Of a stretch of DNA of 64,000 bases, positions 37,101-47,454 are shown one piece after another. Position 1 is the stretch's first letter. Each line of letters starts with the position of its first letter. The notes beneath the pieces are model-generated. The model was given only the letters and a program-made list of their open reading frames with translations, searched no databases and was not told the origin of the DNA. A program made the translations under genes and the position numbers. Source of the DNA: Sarcocystis neurona (lineage: Eukaryota > Apicomplexa > Conoidasida > Eucoccidiorida > Sarcocystidae); the NCBI GenBank assembly GCA_000727475.1, contig KL647304.1:1923217-1987216 (forward strand). Reading direction: 5' to 3'.

Positions 37101-39391
37101 CCGTTGACACTGCGGCGACGCGAAGTTTGCGATGAGGAAAAAGTATTTCTATCCTCATGGTGGGTAGTCACGACAGCAGCAGCAACAGTCGCCGTCGCAG
37201 GACTGCTCCATTCTCTTCCTTCAACCATCTCTTTGCTTGCTGTGGCCTGTATCACCATCTTCTTGGCTTCCTCTCCACGCGTCTGGCCTCCCCTTGTGCT
37301 GCTCTCGCTGCTCCTGCTGTTGCTCAAGCTGCTGTTGTACCTTGCGGTCGTCGTGCTGCTGCGGGTACTCCCCATCTGCAGTGTGCTGCTCTCCCCACTT
37401 CCGCGGTGCTGCTCTCTGACAGCCACTTCGGCTCCTGCTTCCTCTGATGCTGCTTCGCCTGAAAGTGCTGGTGCTGCGGCTGCTTCTGTTGCCGTCGCGT
37501 CGCCTCCGGCTCGTGCTGCTGCTGCTTCTGTTGCGTGCACCGTTCCTGCGGCCGCGATTTCTGCTGCTGCTGTTCCAGGGAGGCGTCTTGCTGTTGCTGC
37601 TTCTGCTGCTTCTGCTGCTACTGCTTCTGCCGCTACTGCGTCTGCTGCTACTGCGTCTGCTGCTACTGCGTCTGCCGCTACTGCGTTTGCTGCTACTGCA
37701 TCTGCAGCTACTCCATCTGCTGCTACTGCTGCCACAGGCATGTCGCTCACTGACACTGATGTTGCTGTCCTTCCCGCTGCTTCTTCTTCCACGTCTGCAG
37801 GCTGTGCCTTAGTCGTAGCAGCTGACGTCTTGATCACGTAGAAGGAGTCGGTGTCGGCTGCTGCAGCAGCAGCAGCAGCAACTCTGCCGACAAAAGGGAG
37901 CTGAAGAAGGAGCACGTCCGGCCGCGAAGCAGCAGGCTGGTCGGGCAGGGGCAGCGCAGTGTCTGAAGCAGGTGCGGCTGCCGTGGCAGGAGCTGCTGCC
38001 GCTCCTCCTCCGCGGCATGCCGCTGCTGCTGGTGCTGCTGCGTGGCTTGCCGCTGCTGCTGCTTCTTCTGCGTACACTGCAGTGATTGTGCTGCGGGGAA
38101 GGAATGCCGCCGAGGACAGGCAAGCTGCGGAGAATTTTCCCGGTCTTCCGGGCTCTTCCACTTTTTCGTGCGAAGGTCGCGGTCCCAACACGGTTGCACT
38201 TCCGGCTATAGTTGCCTGCAGTGCAGCAGCACCAGAAGCACCTTTTTCACCTGCAGAAGAATACCCGACCATATGTTGCTGTAGGCGTGAGTGCCCCTCT
38301 TGCTGCTGCAGCTGCTCCTGCTGTTGCTGCTGCTCCTGCTGCTGCAGCTCCTGCTGGTGCTGATGCTTCTGCTGCTGCTGCTGCTGTCGGTCCTCCTGCT
38401 GCTGGCACTCACGCTGCTGTTCACACTCACGCTGCTGCTGCTCCTGCTGTCGCTGCTGCGCCGGCTGCTGCTGCCGCTGTTGGTGCTGCTGCTGTTGTTG
38501 CTGTTGCTGCTGAAGTTGCTGCAGCCGGCCAAGCTGTTGCTGCACTGATGAGGAGAGTGCCGCCTCACCGCTGGTTGCTTCTGATGGATGGCGATCCGTT
38601 TGTAGCAGAGGAGGAGAGTAGGCAGGGACAGCAGCTGCAGCAACAGACATCGGTACGTGTTGCTGGTGCTGCTGCTGCAGCAGGCGGGTGGACGCAGCCT
38701 GCACCATGACGGCCGAAGTTGCTGTTGCGCTGTAGGCGGCTGCTCTTGCTGTTGCTGTTGGCGGATTAAAGTTCCCCTCGTTGCTGCTGCTGCCGTAGGC
38801 ATTTGCATAGGTCGCCCCCGCAGTCGCCGGGTGAAGGTTTGCCTGTTGCTGTTGGTTCTGTTGCACAACCGTCCCAGCAACAACGTTACTCAAGGAGCTG
38901 TTCTTTGCTGCTCCTGCTGCAGCTCCTCCCCCCGCCAGATGCGTCGAAGGAGAAGGCTGCATACCCTCGCCCCCGCTGCCGCTGCTGCCGTAAAGCAGGT
39001 GGTGCGCTGCTTGTTGCTGCTGTCTCTGCTGCAACTGTTGCAGTAGCAGCAACTGCTGCTGCTTGAGCAGCAGCGCTCGCGCCGGCAGGGGCAGCTGTTG
39101 CAGCTGCTGCAGCTGCTGCAGCTGCTGCAGCTGCTGTCGCAGCAGGTCTCCATCAAAGGCGTGCACGCTGTGCTGCTGCTCTCGCGCCAGGGTCATGGCA
39201 GCACCCGCAGCCGCCGTCGCAGAGGAAGAGGACGGCGTTGCTCCTGCTGCTGCAGCAGAAGGAGCAGGTGCAGCGGCACCCGCCTGCTGCGGCTGCAGTC
39301 CTTGCCCGAGCATTACTGCAGGCACGGCTGCTGTTGTCGCTGTTGCTGCTGTTCCTGCTCCTCCCCCTCTTCCTCCTGTCGGTGCTGCCAT
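25183..39391 (-). CDS. Giant ApiAP2 transcription factor, about 3,635 residues
   Basis: Exons 39391-34601, 33676-29647 and 27269-25183. ApiAP2 proteins are sequence-specific nuclear regulators of apicomplexan genes. One AP2 domain (about residues 2910-2960) spans the exon 2/3 junction: GIHFDKHSLRWKATWY, AKYFPVG, then GKHGYEEARRLAIQARQ. The Gly codon is split (GTTG|GTGAGT to TTAG|GG, phase 1). Exon 1 to 2 joins AAGCAG|GTGAAC to a pyrimidine-rich GTAACAG acceptor in phase 0. The rest is Gln, Ala and Ser repeats, with a basic stretch SSKRRRIDGE near residue 1308 that could be a nuclear signal. The first in-frame ATG is chosen as the start; the frame stays open to 39592, so more coding sequence or an upstream exon is possible. 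The stop is TAG at 25183-25185. Exon 3 after the AP2 half is Gln-rich, then Ser/Asn-rich. Confidence 0.85.
27270..29646 (-). other. Intron 2 of the large ApiAP2 gene, splitting the AP2 domain
   Basis: This 2,377-base phase-1 intron runs from GTGAGT at 29646 to TTTGTTAG at 27270. It contains (TA)n near 27460-27500, 27615-27635 and 29105-29125. At 28.3-28.72 kb on the minus strand it also holds a non-repetitive open frame that could be an alternative exon, a nested gene remnant or chance. Confidence 0.85.
33677..34600 (-). other. Intron 1 of the large ApiAP2 gene
   Basis: This 924-base phase-0 intron runs from GTGAAC at 34600 to the acceptor TATTTGGGTAACAG at 33677. It is filled with microsatellites: TATC repeats at 33760-33795 and TA runs near 33805-33822 and 34160-34260. 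The composition break between CAG-rich exons and AT-rich intron is sharp on both sides. Confidence 0.8.
33760..33795. repeat. (TATC)n microsatellite
   Basis: About nine TATC units with one TACC variant, inside intron 1 of the large ApiAP2 gene. Confidence 0.9.
37601..37736 (-). repeat. 15-base coding minisatellite (VAADA repeats)
   Basis: The plus strand repeats TCTGCTGCTACTGCG with small changes, encoding about nine copies of the pentapeptide VAADA/VAAEA in exon 1 of the large ApiAP2 gene. Confidence 0.9.
39091..39137 (-). repeat. 9-base coding repeat (QLQ)
   Basis: Tandem CAGCTGCTG units encode a QLQQLQQLQ run near the N-terminus of the large ApiAP2 protein. Confidence 0.88.
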
Positions 39392-41964
39392 ACGCAGTGG
39401 CTGGCCAGGGGCGGGCAGCGGAGCTGCAACGCCTCCCTTTGACGGATAGGCACCAGCCGCGCAGGATGGTGCAGTTGCAGCAGAAAATGCTGCAGCAGCA
39501 GCGCCCTCCACAAACGCAGCAGCAGCACACAGGTTCCCAGAAGCTGCTGCTGCGTTTGCCACTGCAAGCAGCACAGGCCAGACCCCGTCGCGTCATAGGA
39601 ACGTAGCTACATATATACTGATTGTGTACCGCCACGTGTGTGCACATATACATGTGCATGTATATGTATATATATATATGTGTATAGAAACATACGTGTA
39701 TTGCAAATATATACGAATGTGTGTGTCAGCGTGGTACACCATATACACGTAGACACATATAAACTGATGATTTACGTCGAAGTGTATACATATATACATA
39801 TATATATATAGCTAGATAGACAGATAGGTATATATAGGCATATACACATCTCTGGATGTACACACGTGTACATATATGTCAGCACGGCATTTCATGTTCA
39901 CGTAATAGACAGATGTAATTGTTGATTATATATGTACACACGCCTGTGCATATGGACTCACACCTCCACACATACATGTATGTGTATGTATATACGTATT
40001 TGTAAACGGGATATACCACACGCACGTCAACACCTATAAATATTCATGATAAATGTACAGATAACGGCAAAGACCGGCGACAATGTAGCCATAAGCGTCT
40101 CAGCCGACGCGTCGGTCAAAAAACGTCTCATCCGGAAGAAGGAGATGCATTTACTTGTGTATGTGTACACATATGTCTGTGTGCGTGGAGAACCTCCATG
40201 GACATGTGCCGCTCGAACCATACATATATATATGGTATATATGTATATGACATATATATATATATATGTTATGTACATATATATATATATATGTATACAT
40301 ACCAATGTACGTGTGCACTTACACATATATCTATATCTGTATCTATATCTATATCTATATATATATAACTACGTCTACGCCTATATACATAACTGCGTCT
40401 ATATATATATATCTATGTAAATATATGTGTATATGTACATATCTTTCTTTGTTTCTCTCTCTCTCTCTCCACGTAAGTAATATGTCTATGAATCTCTATA
40501 GGTAACAGCTGTGCGTGCAGACCCTTGAATGCAGCATGGGTTGAAGAGGAACACCACACACGGACATGTTGGTTTGCTTCTTTTTTCCTGCCTCGCTCCG
40601 TTTGTCTCTACCTTTGGCTGCAAAGACACTATCATAACCGACGGACACAGGGACAGACAGAGACGGAGACGGGGAGACAGACAGACAGACACGCACACAG
40701 ATGAGCACATACACAAACACAGATAGGGGAACACACACAGAGACATTCTGACTGGTACACACACATACGCGGATACGGAGATACACACTGAGACATATAT
40801 ACGCAGACCCACACTCGTAGGTGAGCGCACACAAGAACAGACTGACACATATACACAGACAGACAGAAGTATAAGGAGACATATAGAGACACACACAAGC
40901 AGACGCACAACCACACGCGAATACACAAACGCACGCAGATACACAAACACAGAAAGACACTGGCTGACACACACGCATACACACAGAGAGATACACGCAG
41001 ACGCCCACCAATATAATGAGACACACACACACACACACACACAAAAAGGTGCCTCCAGACGCGGAGAGTCAGAGAAGCAGACAGATACACATACACACAC
41101 ACAGAGACACATAAAGATGCATACACACCCGCAGACAGAGAGGCACATACACACAGACGAAGACACACACACAGAGAGACCAGCTGAACAGACACACGCA
41201 CACAGACGGCCGCACACACCGATATTTAACACGCAAACATGTGAAGATACACGGACGAAGAGAAAGACAGAGAGGTATACACACAAAGGCACACACGTAG
41301 ACGCACAGACACAAACACACGTACGCCTGCACACAAAGAGACGCACAGTGGGAGTCGCAGAGGGGCACGCAGAGGGACGTAGCGAGACACGCAAACAGAG
41401 ACGCCCACACCGGGGCACACGCAGACGCACACACGCAGATAGGCAGACAAAGAGGTGGACAGACAGACACACAGACAGAAACGACACGTAGACACACACA
41501 CACACAGAGAAACACACACGTAGACACACACACAGAGAGAAACACACACGTAGACATACAAACGTAGACACACACACATAGACACACACACACACAGAGA
41601 CGGAAACCCGGATATAGACACCCATAGACAGACGCACGCGTACACAGACACGGACAGACATATGCAGAGGCACAGATACACGAGTTAGACGCACAAACAC
41701 ACACACGCAGAGGTACACAGGCACAGAGAAAGACGGACAGACACTCAAACGGAAACGCACATATAGACACACACAGACAGACACATACGAATAGACGGAC
41801 ACGAGTAGACAGACATGGACAGACAGACATGGACAGACAGACACGTACGGACACACAGCAGACGCATGGGGAAGCAGGGACGAATGTGGGTGTCGCTGCT
41901 GGTGGGAAGCTGCTCCTATCTCTCTGTGTCTCTCAGTCGCAGCGCAAAGCCGCGGACACGTTTC
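39392..41964. other. Spacer between the two ApiAP2 genes
   Basis: It carries the 5' flank of the large ApiAP2 gene and the 3' flank of the small one. At 39600-40500 it is TA/GTA-rich microsatellite DNA. From about 40630 to 41865 it is an ACACAG-type low-complexity tract, listed separately. No gene is supported. Confidence 0.7.
40630..41865 (+). repeat. 1.2 kb ACACAG-type low-complexity tract, almost free of T
   Basis: The plus strand is an irregular mix of ACACAC, GACAGACAG, GAGACA and CGCA blocks with very few T bases. The complementary strand is therefore nearly A-free and gives long meaningless Cys/Val/Leu frames. Confidence 0.9.
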
Positions 41965-42827
41965 TCAGAGCATCTTTCTCTTGCCTTGCTTGAAGTGAAC
42001 CGCGAGGCGGTAGCCTTCGGCGAGGCCGAAGATCTTCACGGGGAAGTACTTGGCGACGCGTCGACCGTGCTGGGCCCATCCGACCGACCACCGCAGCTGC
42101 GGCGCAGAGAAGAGGAACCACCCGTCGTCGTAACACCACAGGGCACGCTTGTATTCGAAAAGCAGCAGCCACGCATCAGGCGAGAGGAATAACGAAGAAG
42201 CAGCTCCATTCGCAAAGGAAATTTCACATCGCCAAAAATCACCAGGTACATACACACCCATACTCCGCTAGATATACGCACATGTGTCTGGGCATGTACA
42301 CATACACATATATATATACATATATATGTATGGCTAAATGCGTCGATATCTACTCGTGTAAACATACACGTACGCAGGTCTGCATGTATGTAGGTATCCA
42401 CACACATGTGTATATACACATATACAGGAGTATACATCTATACACACATATCTATATATATATGTGCATGCATGGATATTCACGTATGCATGTGCAGCGA
42501 TGTACGTGTGTACAGAGGTGTATGTATTTGTGTGTGCATGTGTATATACTGATGTATACGAATATGTAGGTAAGGAGGCACGCAAAGAGTCTAATCCCAC
42601 ACGAATATTTTAGAAAGGCTGCATGTCCAGGTAGACGTTTGTATCCTACGTCACTATACAGGCGCATCTCTCGACAGTCGCGCGAGTGAACAGCAGGGAT
42701 ATATCCGGGTAGACTCCACACATGTGCACAGACACACCAGTAAATCCACATATACAAATATATTTATATATGTATATATATATTTATATACGTCCTCTTT
42801 CCCCCTCCTCCCCCCACTCACATCCTC

Positions 42828-42865
<38 letters not shown>

Positions 42866-45800
42866 GAGACACCTCCTTGTATATCTTCGAAAGTTACCTA
42901 CATATGTGTGTATATCAATGAAGACGCGTTTATCTATGTATTCATCTTCCTGTGTGTGTCGCTCTCTCTCTTTCTCGCTCTCTCTCTATGTATATGTATA
43001 TAAATCTATACATATATATATATATATACGAGCATATAACTACACGTACGTGTGCGGTGAGGCAATGGTGGACGGATATAAACTCACTAGTGAGTCGGTC
43101 GCGTTACGCACTACTCCCAGCAAATTTGCATGTACATGTGTGTGTGTGTGTCTGTACAAATGTGTGCGTCGTTGATACACAGCTGGAAAGGACAGACAGG
43201 TGTACATTGATGGAGACAGCAAAGTGACCGCGAGCCAGTGTAGGCGCTCCTCAAGCAGACAGACACACCCACACATACGTCCGAGCATGGGTCTGTGGTA
43301 TGTGGTGGGGGGTAACAATGCGCTTGTTTCGGTCTGCAGTCAAAGTACTGTACAACCTAAGACGCCTCTCGTGGACGTGATCCCCTGCTCACAAGTTTCG
43401 AGCAGCAGTGGACTTTCTTCGTGTGTCTACCTTTGCCGTGATTCACAAACAAACGCCCGGGCGGGGCTTCTGTGCCGGTGTGTGTGCGGCTGACTGCTCT
43501 TAAGATGAGATATACAACAGCGACGTCTCCCTCTTTCTCTCCTGGAGGAGCCCACGGGTCACACACAAAGAGAGAGAGAACGACAGCAGCACCCCACAAC
43601 ATCCACCTGGGTCAATATGTGTGTGCGTGTGTCTCCCGCTCTCTCTCTGCGACTTCCTGTCCCTCTCCCTGTCCACTTCTGCTCTGCAAGCCTTTCATTT
43701 GTTGACTTCTTGGCGTCGACACCGCTCCTTCACATGTTCACGTCTTCTACTTTCTATCAATGCCTGTCGCGGTGTCTCTCCGTCACCAACTGGACACTTA
43801 GTGAGAGACGCGTATTTTTCGCATGTGGAACCTTTCCAAGAGGTGCCACCGCGTGGACGACGGAGAAATCCTCGTGCATGTGTGCGTGGGTGTGCATTTA
43901 TGTTTTTGCCCGAGTCTGTAACTGCAAATGCAAACCCATGAGTGCCGGTGCGGGTACGCGTATTTGTCGGGAAAGGGTCGCTAGTCGTTCTACCTGTTTT
44001 TGTGGAGCTGCAAGATAGTAGAGATAGCTGCGGGGGAAGACTTCTTCTCTGTTCTTTTCCCGCCACGTGCACATGTCTGTCTGTGCGTGTGTGCGCCTCC
44101 TTCCACTTTCCTGCATCTTCACGCGAGCTGTCAGCTAAGGACTTCCCACACGCATGGAGGTAGCTGCGTCTACGAGGTGAACGTACACTCCGTTCCGAAT
44201 ATTCCTCGCCTCACACAACGACTTCCTGCGACAGTTTCTCTAAACAAGTACAAAAGGACAAGTATACGAACAGAAAGTATCACAGATGGGCCCTTACGCA
44301 ACCACACCTAAAAATATATGCATCTGCAGACCTGCATTAAAACTCCACTACGTTCCCCCCTCTCTCCATATATATATATATATATATATATGCATCTACA
44401 TATATGCACATATATATATATGTAGATATGTATACGTATACATGTACAAACGCGTCTTCAGGCTGGTGCGAAAGTCACCCTCTCTCTTCTTCTGTCTCTC
44501 TCACTTCATGTGTGTGTATATATATATGTATTTCTTATACGGACATATAAGATACGTATTAGATATATATAAAATACAAAGATGTTTGAGAATATATTCT
44601 GGTGAGTGGGGTCCTGTGTGCGTTCGTTTCCCACGTCACGTCCATTGTGAACGTCCAGGAAGTGGAACCTGCTGCTTTGCTGCTGGGGTCGCGGCTTTCG
44701 CTCCGACCTGCTGGCTGCTTTGACGAGGCAGCTTCTGTTGCCGCTGCTGTCTCTCACATAAGCCTTGCTCTCCTGATCGACTGCTGCTGAAGCTCTGCAG
44801 ACGTGGGCAAGTGCGCCTCTATGGTGCAATCTTCTCACCTGATGCTTGTCGAAGTATATTCCTGAGACTTTCGGGTAAAGGACGGCCTGGCGGATCAATT
44901 CTTCCACCACCCGTGTCCGTTCCTTCTTGTAGAGATCCTTCGAGGCTCCGCTGCGCAGCACGTCCAGTTGTTCGAGCATCAGCCTCCCGTCGCCGTTTGT
45001 GGGGTCCACGGCCACACGGACTCGCGGCCTTGGTGCTGCGGCAGCAGCAGAAGATGCGGCAGAGGCAGCAGCGGCAGAAGCATCCGCAGCAGCGACAGAA
45101 GAGGCATCCGTTTTACCTGGCAGACGCAGCGGGGGGGCGGGTGGGCCTTGTTCGGACAAACGTTTCTCTTCGTCCACCTCTCCTTCTGCTGCTACGTCTG
45201 CAGCATTGTCTACTATTTCTGGCGCGGCTCTCTCTCCACCTCGTCGCTGAACTGTCGCTGCTGCTGGTCCTGCTGCTCCTACGGCGGCAGCTCTGAACCC
45301 CTCCCCCCTCTGATCTGCTTCTCCCTGAGACATCACTGCTGCAGCGGCAGCTGCGGCTTCTGTGCCGCCTGCTCGACAGAGAGCTGCTGCTGTCGTTGTG
45401 GTAGTGGCGGCTGCTGAAGGCGCTGGCCGGGGGACCGCTACCGCAGCCGTTGCTGCCTGCATGCCTGCCGCTGCTTGCATCTGCGAGGCTACAACTCCTG
45501 CTGCTGCTGCATGAAGAAACGCTGACTCAGGGCCAACTGACGCAGGAGAAGAGGGCAGCGGATAGCGCGACAGCTGCGAGTGCGCCTGGGGGTGGAAAGG
45601 AACATGTGCATACGTGTTATCGCTGCTTCCTGGCGTTGCGGCAGCAGCAACAGCAGCACAGGCGGAGTACGAAGGTGCCGCCGCAGACGAAGGAAAGTCT
45701 GCAGCAGCAGAAGGCAGGGAGGACGCAGCAGCGGCGACGCCAGGAAAGGCAGGGGGAGAGAGAGCAGTCGCCAAAACGCCGCAGGACCCTTCTATAGACG

Positions 45801-47367
45801 ATTCGATAGCAGGAAGATGCAGAGAATGTTGAGCCGGGAAAGGAGAGGAAGGAGGCAGCGCTGTGTCAGGATTAGTGGGCAGATGGTTTTCTTGCTGCTG
45901 CTGCAGTTGCTGCTGCTGCTGTTGCTGCTGTTGTTGTACGGCAGCTGCTGCTGCAAGAGCCATTTGTGCGAAGGCACTGGACGGCTGTTGCAGCAGCAGC
46001 TGCGGCGCGTAGGGAAAGGGGAACGCAGCGGGAGGAGGAGCGGGAGACGCAGCAGCAGCGGAAGCGGAAGGAGGCGGGGTCGCGGCAGCAGAAACAGAAG
46101 CAGGATGCGGCTCCGTTGAGGGCTGCGCATTGAAGCAAGACAAGTATTCGCGAGCAAGCGTCGAACTGGCTGTTGTCTGTGTTGCGGGGGAGGGGCCGGA
46201 CCCCGGTGGATCTGCTGCTCCTGCTGCAGCAGATCTTTCAGGAAGATGACCTGCTCGGTCCGTCGTCAGCGCATACGACGGAGGAGTGCCGCTGTAATAA
46301 GGACTTCTCAAGGTGTCGCTCTGCGAAGGCTGCACCACTGCAGCAGCAGGAGAAACTGGGTCAGCCGCCGGCGCAGCAGACAGAGCAGCAGCTGCGGCAG
46401 CAGTGTGACTCCAAGGAGAAGACTGGAGTATTTCAGTTTGCGATTGCTGCGGCTGACGAAAAAGTGAACTCTGTGGCCACTGCTGCTGTTGTTGCCCCAC
46501 GGGGTGCTGCTGGTAAAACTGGCTGTGCTGCAGGACTTGCTGTTGCTGCAAGAACTCGTTCTTCTCTCCAGGCGACTGCACCTGCGAGAGGTACGCCTCG
46601 TCGTCTTCGAAGAGGTGCTGCTGTTGCTGCTGCTCCATCCGTTCCTGCTGATCCACCGCCTGCATGCCCGGGTCCTCCTGGATCTGCTGCTGTCGCTGCA
46701 GGTTTAGCACCATCAGCTGCTGCTGCATGCTGCCAAGCTGCTCCTGCAGCAGCAGACGTCGGTGTGGGTGCATTTCCAGCTGTGATTGCTGCAATTCCAA
46801 CTGCTGCTGCGAAAAAACCTCCTGCCGTTCGTGCTGCAGGATCGCCTGCTGCTGCTGTTGGTGGTGCAGGAGAAGACGCTGGTGTTGCTGCTGCGCTTCA
46901 AACTGCTGTTGCTGCTGCTGCGTAGCAAGCCGCTGCTGCTGCTCCTGCAACATACAGGGCACGTGAGACTGCCGGAGGAAAAAGTCCTCGGCGCCGTGCA
47001 AAAGCTGCTGCTTTAGCTGCTGTTGCGGCAGCAGCAACTCAGAGTGTGTTACGAGGTAGGGATTGTATCTCTCTTTCTCCACAGCAGCAGCAGCGGAGTC
47101 CTCGTCAGCCGCAGAAGCAAAGCTGTCATGCGAGCTGAGAAGCATGTTATCTTCGGGGCTATGCATCATCGTAAAGAACGGATGACCAGCAGCCGCTTCC
47201 GAAGGAGAAGCAGCGATATCTGCGGTAGGGGACGAAGCGCCAGCAGCAGCCGCGACTGTCGGCGGAGCCGAAGTTGCAGTGGCAGTGGGAGAGTTAGAGC
47301 CGCTGACCGCTTCTGCGGCTGCTTCCCCTCTTCCCCCGCAGTGCGAGACATCAAAAGGGGTCTCCAT
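41965..47367 (-). CDS. ApiAP2 transcription factor, about 886 residues
   Basis: Exons 47367-44839 and 42096-41965. A single AP2 domain sits at the extreme C-terminus (about residues 834-882): KVSGIYFDKHQ from exon 1, then LRWSVGWAQHGRRVAKYFPV and KIFGLAEGYRLAVHFKQ from exon 2. The junction is CATCAG|GTGAGA to CTGCGCCGCAG|CTG, phase 0. A conserved-looking lead-in (GRLMLEQLDVLRSG, RTRVVEELIRQAVLY) precedes the domain. The N-terminal two thirds is Gln-rich (residues about 140-320) and then Ala/Pro/Ser-rich with another poly-Gln run. The start is the ATG at 47367 (METPFDVSHC); the frame is closed by TGA at 47454-47452. The function is DNA binding and regulation in the nucleus, by family. It is head-to-tail with the other ApiAP2 gene. 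An upstream exon cannot be excluded. Confidence 0.88.
42830..42862. repeat. (CA)n microsatellite
   Basis: About 16 uninterrupted CA units in the ApiAP2 intron. Confidence 0.92.
44369..44392. repeat. (TA)n microsatellite
   Basis: Twelve uninterrupted TA/AT units in the ApiAP2 intron. Confidence 0.9.
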
Positions 47368-47454
47368 TGCCCTTCGCCTTCTTCCATGTCTCGCTATTAT
47401 GTCGCATGCAGCCAAGCAGCCCTTGCTGCGATGTTCGACAACTACGTTCAATCA

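Larger units (their letters stand above)
42097..44838 (-). other. Intron of the small ApiAP2 gene, splitting the AP2 domain
   Basis: This 2,742-base phase-0 intron runs from GTGAGA at 44838 to GCGCCGCAG at 42097. It is longer than the whole exon 1. It contains TA/CA microsatellites (42295-42330, 42750-42795, 43005-43030, 44369-44392), a pure CA run at 42830-42862 and CT-rich stretches. No coding sequence is supported inside it. Confidence 0.88.

Noticed and set aside
34560..38700. Long Leu- and Ala-rich plus-strand ORFs opposite the large ApiAP2 exon
   Set aside because: Poly-Leu and poly-Ala are what CTG/GCT strands give; the minus frame is intact for 5 kb and splices into an AP2 domain.
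40486..41856. 456-residue Cys/Val/Leu minus-strand ORF
   Set aside because: It is the translation of GTGT/CTGTCTG simple sequence, with no protein-like composition.
41965..42261. Stand-alone small protein with half an AP2 domain
   Set aside because: The half domain begins exactly at a splice acceptor and completes the domain from 44839 in phase.
42724..43003. Small plus-strand ORFs in the ApiAP2 intron
   Set aside because: They are His/Thr/Tyr strings from CA and TA microsatellites.
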